Assembly (NCBI RefSeq): GCF_030287445.1 | Contig: NZ_JASVWB010000002.1 | Location: 1,798,001 to 1,862,000 of the forward strand | Source: Streptomyces sp. ALI-76-A | GTDB taxonomy: Bacteria > Actinomycetota > Actinomycetes > Streptomycetales > Streptomycetaceae | Reading direction: 5' to 3' | Length of the DNA: 64,000 bases | In this document: piece by piece, positions 1-8,173 of the stretch | Numbering within the stretch: the stretch's first letter is position 1 | Layout: each line of letters begins with the position of its first letter | Program-made: the position numbers and the translations under genes | Notes under the pieces: model-generated | Seen by the model: only the letters and a program-made list of their open reading frames with translations | Database searches by the model: none | Told to the model about the DNA's origin: nothing

Positions 1-1545
1 CATGATCGTCGAGGGGTCCAGCGCACGTTCGGCGCCCGAGATATCCGCGTTGACCGCGATGTACTGCCGCCCCTGCCACAGCGGCAGCAGCCGCGCGTCG
101 TCGACGAGGATCTGCTGGGCCTCCTCGAAGTCCTCCTCCACGTCGGCCCGGTCGCTCTCGCCGCGCGACTTGGGCAGCAGCACACCGGTGATCCGGGGCG
201 CCGGGTAGGGCGTACCGAGCGCGTTCTCGTCGCCCACGAACGGGGCGATGAAGTTGTCGGCGTCCGGGAAGTCGGGGAACCAGCCCCGCCCGAACACCGG
301 GTACTCGCCCTTCTGATAGCCCTCGACGTACGTCTTCCAGGGGCGGCTCTTCAGGGTGATCGTGAACAGCCCGGAGTCCTCCAGCTGCTTCTTCAGCTCC
401 TGGAACTGCAGGGCGGTCTCGGAGCCGTAGCGGTCGGTGGTGTACCAGAAGGTGAGCGGGACGCGCTCGGTGATGCCCGCGTCGGAGAGGAGCCGGCGGG
501 CCTTGGAGGTGCTGGGGTTGCCGTAGTCGTCGAAGAAGCCCGTGGTGTGACCGGTGAGGCCCGCCGGGACCATCGAGTACAGCGGGTCCACGGTGTCCTT
601 GTAGACCTTGTGCACGATCGCCGCCCGGTCGACCACCTGGGCGACGGCCTGGCGCACGGCGAGCTTGTTCGCCCACGGGTCCTTCGGGTTGAACACCAGG
701 TAGCTGATGTCGGTGCCGTAGCCCTCGACGAGCTGGAGGCTCTTGTCCTCCTTGCTCTCCAGGGAGACGATGTCGTCGGCCGCGAGGCCGCGGTAGGTGA
801 CGTCGATCCGCTGCTCCCGCAGCGCCTCGACCATGGTGCTCGAGTCCTGGAAGTAGCGGATCGTCACCGCGTCGTTTCTTCGCTTCGCGAAGCCCTCGTA
901 GTTCGTGTTGCCGACGAGTTCGGCCTTCTCGCCCTCCTCGTAGGACCGCAGCACGTACGGCCCGGACCCGGACACCTTGCCGTCCTTGCGGAGGGAGTCG
1001 TCCGGGTATTCGTCGGGGTCGACGATGGACATGGCCGGGGTGGCGAGCACGAAGGGGAACGTGGCGTCGGGCTGGTTGAGGTGGAAGACCACTTCGTCGT
1101 CGCCCAGCGCCTGGACCCGCTCCAGGCTGCCCAGCAGGCCGGCGGGGCCGCTGGGTGCCTTGATGGCCTTGATCCGGTCGATGGAGTACTTCACCGCGTG
1201 CGCGTCCAGCGTGTGCCCGTCGGAGAACTTCACACCCTGGCGCAGCGTGCAGCGGTACGTGCGGTTGGAGGCGTCGGTGAACGCGCACTTCTCGGCGGCG
1301 TCGGGCTGGGGCGTGGTGGAGCCGTCCGGGTAGGCCAGCAGCGTCTGGTAGACGTTGCGGAACAGCTCCCAGGAGCCGTCCCAGGCCGCGGCCGGGTCCA
1401 GCGTGCTCGGCGCGCTGGTGGTGCCCACCACGATCGGCCCGCGGTCGTCGGAGGAGTCGGACGACAGGACGCCGCAGCCGGCGACCAGGGACGTCATGGA
1501 CGCGATGGCCGCCACATTCCGCAGGCATCGGTTCCGGTTGAACAC
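1..1545 (-). CDS. ABC transporter substrate-binding lipoprotein, oligopeptide type (SBP family 5), C-terminus cut off by window
   Basis: The minus-strand frame is open from a GTG at 1545 to the window edge, giving 515 residues without a stop. The start is set by a GAGGAGC ribosome site about 7 nt upstream. The N-terminus has a short basic stretch, a hydrophobic segment and a lipobox (LVAGC), so it should be a membrane-anchored extracellular lipoprotein. The body reads as family 5 (DppA/OppA-like): GTTSAPSTLDPA near the mature N-terminus, then LRQGVKFSDG, FHLNQPDATF and KLAVRQAVAQVVDR. Such proteins deliver peptides or similar solutes to a membrane permease. No permease is visible here; it could lie before the window. 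Family assignment is secure, the ligand is unknown. Confidence 0.9.
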   Translation of the reverse strand, partial: MFNRNRCLRNVAAIASMTSLVAGCGVLSSDSSDDRGPIVVGTTSAPSTLDPAAAWDGSWELFRNVYQTLLAYPDGSTTPQPDAAEKCAFTDASNRTYRCTLRQGVKFSDGHTLDAHAVKYSIDRIKAIKAPSGPAGLLGSLERVQALGDDEVVFHLNQPDATFPFVLATPAMSIVDPDEYPDDSLRKDGKVSGSGPYVLRSYEEGEKAELVGNTNYEGFAKRRNDAVTIRYFQDSSTMVEALREQRIDVTYRGLAADDIVSLESKEDKSLQLVEGYGTDISYLVFNPKDPWANKLAVRQAVAQVVDRAAIVHKVYKDTVDPLYSMVPAGLTGHTTGFFDDYGNPSTSKARRLLSDAGITERVPLTFWYTTDRYGSETALQFQELKKQLEDSGLFTITLKSRPWKTYVEGYQKGEYPVFGRGWFPDFPDADNFIAPFVGDENALGTPYPAPRITGVLLPKSRGESDRADVEEDFEEAQQILVDDARLLPLWQGRQYIAVNADISGAERALDPSTIM

Positions 1546-1684
1546 GCGCACGCTCCTCGATCTGCCGTACCAAGAGTCGGCAGACCATACCGCAGCGTCC
1601 CGCCCGCGGAACCTCCTCGTGAAACCCGTTCTTGATCGATATGTCATGACGACGTTGTCATCGCCCTGCGGGCCTCCGGTACGC

Positions 1685-1723
1685 CGACACGGGCGCCGCT
1701 TTCGTCAACGGGCGCCCGTGTCG
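1685..1723 (-). terminator. Hairpin terminator after the SDR gene pair
   Basis: Perfect 13-bp inverted repeat (CGACACGGGCGCC, 1685-1697, with its complement at 1711-1723) around a 13-nt loop, about 20 nt beyond the stop of the 1743-2510 gene. There is no T-run, as is usual in Streptomyces. It also lies upstream of the binding-protein gene and would insulate it. Confidence 0.65.
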
Positions 1724-1742
1724 AGGTGCTGGAGGGACCGGG

Positions 1743-2510
1743 TCAGCCCACGCCCGCGTTCAGGAAGATGCCGCCGTCCACGACGAGTGTCTGACCGGTG
1801 ATCCAGTCGGACTGTTCCGACGTGAGGAAGGCGGCGGCGCCGCCGATGTCGGAGGGCACGCCGAGACGGCCCAGCGGGTAGGCCGCGGCGGCCTCCGCCT
1901 CCCGGCCCTCGTACAGGGCCTGCGCGAACTTGGTCTTCACGACGGCCGGGGCGATGGCGTTGACCCGCACCACCGGCGCGTACTCGTGCGCCAGCTGGAG
2001 AGTCAGGTTGATCATCGCGGCCTTGCTGATGCCGTAGGCACCGATGAAGGGCGAGGCGGAGACGCCCGCGACGGAGGCGATGTTGACGATCGCGCCGCCG
2101 TTGTCCTTCTGCCAGGCGTGCCAGGTCCGCTGCGCGAAGCCGAGGGCCGAGACCACGTTGGTCTCGAACACCTTGCGCGCCACGTTCAGGTCGAGGTCGG
2201 CGATCGGCCCGAACACCGGATTGGTACCGGCGTTGTTGACCAGGTAGTCGACGCGGCCGAAGGCCTCCATCGTGCGCTCGACGGCGACGGCCTGGTGGGC
2301 CTCGTCGTGGGCCTTGCCCGCGACGCCGATGACCCGGTCGGCGCCGAGCTGCTCGACGGCCTCCTTGAGGGCGTCCTCGTTGCGGCCGGTGATGCAGACA
2401 CGGTCGCCGCGCGCGATCAGCGCCTCGGCGACGCCGTAGCCGATGCCTCGGCTGGCGCCCGTGACGAGCGCGACCTTGCCGGAGAGTGCGGGGAGTTCCA
2501 CCGAAGTCAT
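1743..2510 (-). CDS. SDR family oxidoreductase (FabG-like)
   Basis: 255-residue classical short-chain dehydrogenase. The nucleotide-binding motif TGASRGIGYG sits near residue 18, the NNAG motif in the middle, and the catalytic S...YGISK set follows (SVAGVSASPFIGAYGISK). The C-terminal VVDGGIFLNAGVG is typical of FabG-type enzymes. It should reduce a 3-oxoacyl or similar keto substrate with NAD(P)H in the cytoplasm. It lies 12 nt downstream of another FabG-type gene on the same strand, so the two are probably cotranscribed. In S. coelicolor a comparable adjacent pair is annotated fabG2/fabG3 (from memory), but the essential fatty-acid FabG is usually elsewhere, so the natural substrate is uncertain. 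Confidence 0.88.
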   Translation of the reverse strand: MTSVELPALSGKVALVTGASRGIGYGVAEALIARGDRVCITGRNEDALKEAVEQLGADRVIGVAGKAHDEAHQAVAVERTMEAFGRVDYLVNNAGTNPVFGPIADLDLNVARKVFETNVVSALGFAQRTWHAWQKDNGGAIVNIASVAGVSASPFIGAYGISKAAMINLTLQLAHEYAPVVRVNAIAPAVVKTKFAQALYEGREAEAAAAYPLGRLGVPSDIGGAAAFLTSEQSDWITGQTLVVDGGIFLNAGVG

Positions 2511-2522
2511 GTTCCTGATCCC

Positions 2523-3284
2523 CTAGTCGAGCGGTCCGCCGGCCACGTACAGCACCTGGCCGGAGACGAAGCCGGCGGCCTCGCCGGTGAAGAAGGCGAT
2601 GGCGTTGGCGATGTCGTCCGGCTCGCCGACCCGCTGTACCGGGATCTGCGTGGCGGCGGCGGCCTTGAACTCGTCGAAGCCCATGCCCACGCGCGCGGCG
2701 GTCGCGGCGGTCATGTCGGTGGCGATGAAGCCGGGGGCCACGGCGTTGGCGGTGATCCCGAACTTGCCGAGCTCGATGGCGAGGGTCTTGGTGAAGCCCT
2801 GGAGGCCCGCCTTGGCGGCCGAGTAGTTGGCCTGGCCGCGGTTGCCGAGCGCGGAGGACGAGGAGAGGTTGACGACCCGGCCGAAACCGGCGTCCACCAT
2901 GTGCTTCTGGACGGCCTTGGTCATCAGGAACGAGCCGCGCAGGTGCACGTTCAGGACGGTGTCCCAGTCGGAGACGCTCATCTTGAACAGCAGGTTGTCG
3001 CGGAGCACGCCCGCGTTGTTGACGAGGATCGTCGGGGCGCCGAGCTCCGCGACGACCCGCGCGACGGCCGCCTCGACCTGGGCCTCGTCGGAGACGTCCG
3101 CGCCGACGGCGATCGCCTTGCCGCCCGCCGCGGTGATCTTCTCGACGGTGTCCTTGCAGGCGGCCTCGTCGAGATCGATCACCGCGACCGCGCGGCCCTC
3201 GGCGGCCAGTCGTACGGCGGTGGCGGCTCCGATGCCGCGCGCTCCGCCGGTGACCACGGCGACCCGTTGCTCAGTGGTGGACAT
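2523..3284 (-). CDS. fabG: 3-oxoacyl-ACP reductase-like SDR
   Basis: 253-residue SDR. It has TGGARGIGAATA near the N-terminus, VNNAG near residue 90, and the catalytic motif SSSSALGNRGQANYSAAKAG, ending near AFFTGEAAGFVSGQVLYVAGG, the FabG hallmark that the new enzyme tetramer uses around the cofactor. An upstream extension of the frame exists, but I chose ATG 3284 because AGGAGAA lies 6 nt before it and family homology begins there (STTEQRVAVVTGG). First gene of a likely two-gene operon with the SDR at 1743. The expected reaction is NADPH-dependent reduction of 3-ketoacyl thioesters. Gene symbol is by family, not proven role. Confidence 0.85.
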   Translation of the reverse strand: MSTTEQRVAVVTGGARGIGAATAVRLAAEGRAVAVIDLDEAACKDTVEKITAAGGKAIAVGADVSDEAQVEAAVARVVAELGAPTILVNNAGVLRDNLLFKMSVSDWDTVLNVHLRGSFLMTKAVQKHMVDAGFGRVVNLSSSSALGNRGQANYSAAKAGLQGFTKTLAIELGKFGITANAVAPGFIATDMTAATAARVGMGFDEFKAAAATQIPVQRVGEPDDIANAIAFFTGEAAGFVSGQVLYVAGGPLD

Positions 3285-3570
3285 TGCTGGTTCTCCTCGC
3301 CCTCGAGAAGGACGCCCATCTGGTGAGCGACCGCTTAGTACCTTCAGCAGACGTGACGCTAGAAGCCCTGGCACCCGGTGTCAACGGCCCATCGGGCGGG
3401 TGTGATCCATTACCTGCCCGCCGACCCCCAGGACGGGCCGCTCCCGTCCGCCGTCGTCCCGCGCGGGGACCCGCCGGAGCCACCCGATCGGCCCCGCGCC
3501 GCGCGCCCCCGCGCGGCGTCGCCCCTAGCGTCGGAGCGCGGGCCACTCGTGGCCGGAAAGGAGGCGCTCC
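3285..3570. promoter_or_regulatory. Divergent intergenic region with candidate TetR-type half-sites
   Basis: Separates the fabG-like gene (minus) from the excalibur gene (plus). It contains a near-palindrome GAGCGACCGCTT at 3325-3336 (extended TGAGCG-AC-CGCTTA), about 40 nt upstream of the fabG-like start. A GCG..CGC dyad in a fatty-acid-type promoter suggests a TetR-family operator, but no regulator gene is adjacent. The remainder (3400-3540) is GC-rich and shows nothing gene-like. Confidence 0.3.
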
Positions 3571-4023
3571 ATGCGCCGTCGTACCGGTGCCGTCGGCACG
3601 CTGATCGCGATCACCGCGCTCGTGCCGCTGGCCTACACCGCTCACGCACAGGATCTGGACTGCAGCGACTTCACCTACCGGGAGGAGGCGCAGGCCGTGT
3701 TCGACTCGGACCCGAGTGATCCGAACCGACTCGACGAGGACCGGGGGACCGACGACGGCATCGCCTGCGAGGTGCTGCCCCGGCGCGGAGCCCCCGTCAC
3801 CTCCTCGACCACCGCCCCGCGCCGCTCCACGACGCCCACACCCGCCGTGACTCCCCCGTCGGCCGCGACTCCCACGGCCGACGCCCCGACGCGGGGCGTG
3901 CGCGGCGGAGTGGGCGGCGCGTCGACCTCCGGCTGGAGCGGCTGGGACGTGGGAATGGGCATCGCCTTCGTCGCCGGCGGCCTGCTCGGGGCCGGCTATG
4001 TGGTGAAGCGACGGAGGGTGTGA
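3571..4023 (+). CDS. Secreted excalibur calcium-binding domain protein with C-terminal membrane anchor
   Basis: 150 residues. A signal peptide ([25 protein letters not shown]) spans residues 2-26. The excalibur motif follows: [16 protein letters not shown], then [18 protein letters not shown], where the D-x-D-x-D-G-x-x-CE loop is the calcium-binding signature and the two cysteines likely pair. A Thr/Pro-rich linker (about residues 72-115) leads to a hydrophobic segment ([18 protein letters not shown]) and a basic tail KRRRV, the pattern of a surface protein held in the membrane. The start has GGAAAGGAGG upstream. It stands alone between a divergent and a convergent gene. Cellular role unknown. 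Confidence 0.85.
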   Translation: MRRRTGAVGTLIAITALVPLAYTAHAQDLDCSDFTYREEAQAVFDSDPSDPNRLDEDRGTDDGIACEVLPRRGAPVTSSTTAPRRSTTPTPAVTPPSAATPTADAPTRGVRGGVGGASTSGWSGWDVGMGIAFVAGGLLGAGYVVKRRRV

Positions 4024-4278
4024 CGGGCGGGGGCTGTGGCGTGGCCGCACCTCTGGCGGCGGGGCGAAGCCTCAACCAGCAGGCACCCGCGGCCGGGTGA
4101 CAGGGCGCCAGCATGCCGGTGGCCCCAACGGCCCCCAGCGCCCGCCCCCGTGATCCGGCGTCAACCACCGCACCGAGCCGGGGCGTTGTCGTCGGCTCCC
4201 GCCCTGACCGGAGCACGCAGGCCATGCGGCCCCCCGGGCCACGTCACGGCCCCGCCTCACCCGGCATCACACGCCAGG
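4024..4278. other. Convergent spacer, no gene seen
   Basis: 255 bp between the excalibur gene and the DUF3037 gene. Very GC-rich and Pro/Arg-coding in all frames, with no ribosome site linked to a plausible frame. I see no clear terminator hairpin here. Confidence 0.4.
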
Positions 4279-4662
4279 TCACCGCACCAGCAGGTCGAGC
4301 AACCGGTCCGCCTCCGCGGCCGGGTCGGTGGTCAGTCCGGTGTGCACGGGGCCCGGCTGGACGATCGTCGAGCGTGGGGCGATGAGCCAGCGGAAGCGCC
4401 GCCCGGGGTCGTCGGCCGCGGCCTGTCCGGCTGCCGCCCCGCCCGCGCAGACGCCCTCGACGGCGCGCAGGGCGGACCGTACGCCGGCCACGTCCACGTC
4501 CGGGTCGAGGGCCAGCAGCCTGGCCTCGTCGAGGTGGGTGCGCACACCGACGTACGCCTCGGCGCGGCAGTACACCAGCACCCCGGCGTTGACGCACTCG
4601 CCGCGCTCGACCCGGGGCACGACCCGCAGCAGCGCGTACTCGTAGACGTTCCGCTCGCTCAC
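4279..4662 (-). CDS. DUF3037 domain protein
   Basis: 127 residues matching the DUF3037 pattern: an N-terminal YEYALLRVVPRVERGECVNAGVLVYC block, then FLxAR-like elements (THLDEARLLALDPD) and a C-terminal FRWLIAPRSTIVQPGPVHTGLT. The start is GTG 4662, which overlaps the stop of the upstream HipA-like gene as GTGA, with AGGGGGA at good spacing, so the two are translationally coupled. DUF3037 genes are commonly found directly after HipA-like kinase genes; the function of either is not established. The tight coupling suggests a shared complex or pathway. Confidence 0.85.
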   Translation of the reverse strand: MSERNVYEYALLRVVPRVERGECVNAGVLVYCRAEAYVGVRTHLDEARLLALDPDVDVAGVRSALRAVEGVCAGGAAAGQAAADDPGRRFRWLIAPRSTIVQPGPVHTGLTTDPAAEADRLLDLLVR

Positions 4663-5414
4663 TGGTCCCCCTGAAGACGCTCGTGGATGACGGCCGCGCG
4701 GGCCAGCAGGGGCCGCGCGTAGGCCCGCCGGAGGTCGTCCGGGCTGTCGAAGCCGGGCTCGTCGGCCAGCCAGACGTCCGGGACGTAGGCGGTGACCTCG
4801 GCGAGGAGGTCCTCCGTGACCAGGGGCGCCAGTTCCGCGGCCGCCTTGGCGACGTCCGGGCCGAAGGGTCTGAGGGCGTGGTCCGAGATGTCGTAGGGCC
4901 GGGCGGCGGAGGTCTCGGCGCCGGGCCAGTTGTGCTGCCAGATCATGGTCGCGCCGTGGTCGATGAGCCACACCTCGCCCTGCCGGCGCAGCAGGTTGGG
5001 GTTGCGCCAGGAGCGGTCGACGTTGTTCACCAGGGCGTCGAACCAGACGATCCGTCCGGCCTCCTCGGGGCTCACCGCGAAGGCGAGGGGGTCGAAGCCG
5101 AGCGCTCCGGAGAGGAACTCCATGCCGAGGTTGCGTCCCGCGCTGGAGCGGAGGAGTTCCTGCACCTCCTGGTCGGGCTCGGCCAGTGCCAGCACCGGGT
5201 CCAGGTCGAGGGTCACCAGCGGGGGCACCCGGAAGCCGAGCCGCCGTGCGAGTTCCCCGCACACGACCTCGGCGACCAGCGTCTTGCGGCCCTGTCCGGC
5301 GCCGGTGAACTTCATGACGTACGTGCCGAGGTCGTCGGCCTCGACCAGACCGGGCAGCGACCCGCCCTCACGCAGGGGCGTGACATAGCGGGTCACGATG
5401 GCTTCCTTGAGCAT
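4659..5414 (-). CDS. HipA-like kinase family protein
   Basis: 251 residues, about half the length of HipA, so only a kinase-like core. Visible elements are an ATP-site lysine segment YVMKFTGAGQG near residue 34, then GELARRLGFRVPPL, a catalytic loop FDALVNNVDRSWRNPNLL around residues 125-142 (HipA has the comparable N-x-D-R-x-x-x-N arrangement), and VWLIDHGATMIW, which supplies the metal-binding Asp. No HipB-type antitoxin is adjacent; the partner is instead the overlapping DUF3037 gene. Older annotations of this family as an aminotransferase have no support in the sequence. Substrate unknown. Confidence 0.8.
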   Translation of the reverse strand: MLKEAIVTRYVTPLREGGSLPGLVEADDLGTYVMKFTGAGQGRKTLVAEVVCGELARRLGFRVPPLVTLDLDPVLALAEPDQEVQELLRSSAGRNLGMEFLSGALGFDPLAFAVSPEEAGRIVWFDALVNNVDRSWRNPNLLRRQGEVWLIDHGATMIWQHNWPGAETSAARPYDISDHALRPFGPDVAKAAAELAPLVTEDLLAEVTAYVPDVWLADEPGFDSPDDLRRAYARPLLARAAVIHERLQGDQ

Positions 5415-5506
5415 CGGCCCAGGTTACCGGGGGGTGGATGAACAACCGGCGCTCCGGCCCCGTACCTCTGGGCAGTTCAGAGGCACCTGTGGAAGGGACC
5501 GTCAGC

Positions 5507-5956
5507 ATGGCCAGCGAATCGCACCATCCCGTTCCGGCACCGAGCCGTCGCGCCGTCGTGGCGGGTCTGGGCGCGGCGGGGCTCGCCGTCGCGCTGACCG
5601 CGTGCGGGTCGGACGACGACGCGTCCGGCTCGTCCGCCGACCCGGGGGCAGGACAGAGCGCCGGTGCCGGCACCGCGCTCGCGAAGACCTCCGACATACC
5701 GGAGGGCGGCGGCAAGGTCTTCAGCGACGAGAAGGTGGTGGTCTCCCAGCCGACGGCGGGCGACTACAAGGCGTTCTCGACCATCTGCACCCACAGGGAC
5801 TGCCCGATGACGGACCTGAAGGAGGACGTGCTGTCCTGCTCCTGCCACGGCAGCCAGTTCTCCATCACCGACGGCAGCGTGAAGAAGGGCCCCGCGACCG
5901 AGCCGCTGGCCGCGAAACAGATCAGCGTGGCCGGGGAGTCGATCACGCTCGCGTGA
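5507..5956 (+). CDS. Rieske (2Fe-2S) lipoprotein, Tat-exported
   Basis: 149 residues. The start is placed at ATG 5507 (GGAAGGGA upstream) rather than the longer frame from 5438. The N-terminus has a Tat-like SRRAVVAGLG motif, a hydrophobic stretch and a lipobox LTAC, so the folded cluster protein should be exported and lipid-anchored. After a Gly/Ser/Asp linker comes the Rieske domain with both cluster motifs, CTHRDCPM (C-x-H) and CSCHGSQF (C-x-x-H), and a terminal strand. It resembles stand-alone actinobacterial Rieske proteins, not the bc1-complex subunit QcrA, which has three membrane helices. Electron partner unknown. Its 3' end overlaps the convergent gene by 14 nt. Confidence 0.88.
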   Translation: MASESHHPVPAPSRRAVVAGLGAAGLAVALTACGSDDDASGSSADPGAGQSAGAGTALAKTSDIPEGGGKVFSDEKVVVSQPTAGDYKAFSTICTHRDCPMTDLKEDVLSCSCHGSQFSITDGSVKKGPATEPLAAKQISVAGESITLA

Positions 5957-6593
5957 CCTGGGAGCGACCCTCCAGGCAGGCCAGTACCTCGTCCGTGGTC
6001 GCGACCGTGGCGACCAACGCGAGGGTGTGGCGGATCATCGCCGGGATGTAGTCGGAGGGCACCCCGGCGATGGCGTCCGTCGGCACGACCGCGGTGTAGC
6101 CGCGGTTGACGGCGTCGAAGACGGCGTTGGGAATCGCCACGTTGGCCGAGACCCCGGTCACGACCAGCGTGCGGCAGCCCAGGTTGCGCAGCAGCGCGTC
6201 GACCTCGGTGCCCTGGATCGGCGACAGCCCGTGCAGCCGCCGTACGACGATGTCCTCCCCGGTGACCTCGACGGGCGCCGCCACCCGGACGGCGGTCGTG
6301 CCCGACAGCTGCTGGACGGGCAGCCGTTCGGCGGCGCGGAAGAGGCGGGCGTTGCGGCTGGCGCCGCGGCCGTCCGGGCGGCGTTCGGCGATCGCGTGGA
6401 TCACCTGGACGCCGCTCGTGTGCGCGGCGGCGACCAGCCGGGCGACGTTGGCGAGGGCGCCCGAGGAGTGCGCCTGCTCGGCGAGCTCGGGCAGGGCGCC
6501 GTCGGGTCCGACGACACCGTGCTGGCACTCGACGGTGAGCAGGACGGTGGTCGCGGGGTCGAGGAGTTCGCTGAGCTGTTCGTACGACGGCAC
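5943..6593 (-). CDS. Isochorismatase-fold (cysteine hydrolase family) protein lacking the usual catalytic residues
   Basis: 216 residues from GTG 6593 (AGGGGGAG upstream). The fold pattern is clear: a first strand ATTVLLTVECQHGVVG, then EDIVVRRLHGLSPIQGTEVDALLRNLG, LVVTGVSANVAIPNAVFDA and VVPTDAIAG. In active family members the first strand ends in Asp, a Lys follows, and a Cys sits in the VTGVxxxxCV loop. Here these positions read Glu, Arg and Ala. The enzyme may have changed chemistry or be a binding protein. It overlaps the convergent Rieske gene by 14 nt at the 3' end. Confidence 0.8.
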   Translation of the reverse strand: MPSYEQLSELLDPATTVLLTVECQHGVVGPDGALPELAEQAHSSGALANVARLVAAAHTSGVQVIHAIAERRPDGRGASRNARLFRAAERLPVQQLSGTTAVRVAAPVEVTGEDIVVRRLHGLSPIQGTEVDALLRNLGCRTLVVTGVSANVAIPNAVFDAVNRGYTAVVPTDAIAGVPSDYIPAMIRHTLALVATVATTDEVLACLEGRSQVTRA

Positions 6594-6729
6594 GGCTCCC
6601 CCTGGTCGCCGACGGGGCGGAGCGGAGAGACTAACCACCATTGCGTGCGGACGGAAGACGACCCATCGTTTTCTGACGTGATGTCAGAGGATCTCCTCTG
6701 GCACGACGTGAGAGAAATGAGGGGGCCGG

Positions 6730-7197
6730 ATGACCGTCACACAGCGCCGGGGCCGGAAGATCATGATGACGCCGGGTGAGCTGGACGAGTTCCTCACCAG
6801 TCAGCGCACCTGCCGGGTCGCCACCGTGTCCACGGACGGCGCTCCCCATGTGAGCACCCTCTGGTTCGCCTGGGACGGCACGTCGATGTGGCTGTACTCG
6901 GTGGTGCGCAGCAAGCGCTGGAGCGATCTGCGGCGCGATCCACGGGTGGCGATCGTGGTCGACACGGGCGAGGAGTACGACGAGCTGCGCGGCGTCGAGC
7001 TGTCCGGGGCCGTGGACTTCGTGGGCGAGGCCCCGCGCACCGGGGAGCTGTGCGCGGAACTCGACCTTCCCGAGACGCTGTTCGCCCGCAAGAACTTCCG
7101 CCTGGAGGAGATGCCGCACGACGGGCGGCACGCGTGGGTGCGGCTGACGCCCGAGAAGATCGTCTCCTGGGACTTCCGCAAGCTGGGGTCGCAGTAG
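6730..7197 (+). CDS. PPOX-class (FMN/F420-binding split-barrel) protein
   Basis: 155 residues with the split-barrel flavin-binding pattern. FLTSQRTCRVATVSTDGAPHVSTLWF at residues 19-44 is the first pair of strands, LYSVVRSKRWSDLRRDPRVAIVVD the cofactor-phosphate region, and VELSGAVDFVGE the following strand. Such proteins bind FMN or F420 and include oxidases, reductases and heme-degrading enzymes; the true PNPOx substrate residues are not evident. Start has GAGGGGG 5-10 nt upstream. It converges with the LysR gene, whose stop is only one base away, leaving no room for a terminator between them. Confidence 0.82.
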   Translation: MTVTQRRGRKIMMTPGELDEFLTSQRTCRVATVSTDGAPHVSTLWFAWDGTSMWLYSVVRSKRWSDLRRDPRVAIVVDTGEEYDELRGVELSGAVDFVGEAPRTGELCAELDLPETLFARKNFRLEEMPHDGRHAWVRLTPEKIVSWDFRKLGSQ

Positions 7198-8100
7198 CTA
7201 CGCCAGCTTCTCGGCCGCCGCCTCGAACGCCTTCACCGCCGCCCGGATCGACGGGCGGCGGTCGGCGTCCGCGCGCCAGACCACGTACACGTGCCGGCGC
7301 ACCCGCTGTCTCAGCGGGACGGTGACGACCTCCGGCGGCATCGGGTGCCGGCCCAGCAGGGGCGCGATACACACTCCCAACCCGGCTGCCACCAGCGCGA
7401 GTTGGGTGTGCGTCTCGGCGGCGCGGTGGCCGATGATCGGCTCGATGCCCTTGGAGCGCAGCGTGAACATCAGCCACTCGTGGCAGAACTCGCCCTCGCC
7501 CCAGGTGATCCACTCGTCCTCGGCGAACTCGGCGAGGTCCACCTCCTCGCGGCCCGCGAAGCGGTGGCCGGCCGGCATCGCCACGTCGGCGGGGTCGTCC
7601 AGGATCGGCGCCTTGACCAGGCCGTCAGGCAGCGCCATCGGCTTGTTGTACCAGTCGAGGACCACCGCGAGGTCGAGGTCGCCGCGGATCACCCCGGCGA
7701 TACCGCTCTCGGGCTCCAGCTCCGAGGAGCGGATCCGCAGCGCCGGGTGCTGGGCGCGCAGCGCGGCGAGCGCGGAGGGGAACAGGCCGCGCGCGGCGGT
7801 CGGGAACGCCGCCACTCTCAGCTCGCCGACGACCTGTCCGCGCTGGGCCTCCAGGTCCGACTGGGCGAGTTCGACCTGCGACAGGATGCGCGCCGCGTGC
7901 TCGGCGAGCAGCCGGCCGGCGTCCGTGAGCCGCACCCCCCGCCCGTTCTTGGCCAGGAGCCGCTGCCCGACCTCCCGCTCCAGCTTGGACATCTGCTGCG
8001 AGACGGCGGACGTCGTGATGTGCAGGCCCCCTGCCGCGCCGCTGACCGAGCCGTGCCGGGCCAGGGCGTCGAGGGTGCGCAGGCGCTCCAGGTTCAACAT
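7198..8100 (-). CDS. LysR family transcriptional regulator
   Basis: 300 residues. The N-terminal winged helix is unmistakable: LERLRTLDALARHGSVSGAAGGLHITTSAVSQQMSKLEREVG, followed by the linker helix and a periplasmic-binding-like effector domain (about residues 90-290; GELRVAAFPTAARGLFPSAL, GLGVCIAPLL). It is divergent from the EamA transporter at 8174, with a T-N11-A dyad in the 73-bp gap, the usual arrangement for a LysR activator of the neighbouring gene that also represses itself. Effector unknown; an amino acid or related exported compound is plausible from the target. Confidence 0.93.
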   Translation of the reverse strand: MLNLERLRTLDALARHGSVSGAAGGLHITTSAVSQQMSKLEREVGQRLLAKNGRGVRLTDAGRLLAEHAARILSQVELAQSDLEAQRGQVVGELRVAAFPTAARGLFPSALAALRAQHPALRIRSSELEPESGIAGVIRGDLDLAVVLDWYNKPMALPDGLVKAPILDDPADVAMPAGHRFAGREEVDLAEFAEDEWITWGEGEFCHEWLMFTLRSKGIEPIIGHRAAETHTQLALVAAGLGVCIAPLLGRHPMPPEVVTVPLRQRVRRHVYVVWRADADRRPSIRAAVKAFEAAAEKLA

Positions 8101-8113
8101 GTAAGCGATACTA

Positions 8114-8136
8114 CGAGATACCGCTCGAAAATCTCG
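8114..8136. promoter_or_regulatory. LysR-type operator (T-N11-A dyad)
   Basis: Perfect inverted repeat CGAGAT (8114-8119) and ATCTCG (8131-8136) separated by exactly 11 bp, the T-N11-A arrangement of LysR recognition sites. It lies between the divergent LysR and EamA genes, 14 bp from the regulator's start. Confidence 0.65.
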
Positions 8137-8173
8137 CTTGTCCTACGAGGTTGTGGACAGCATCGTGGTCCTC

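Noticed and set aside
547..1635. A 362-codon plus-strand frame opposite the peptide-binding protein
   Set aside because: Shadow of the minus-strand lipoprotein gene, which has signal peptide, lipobox and family motifs.
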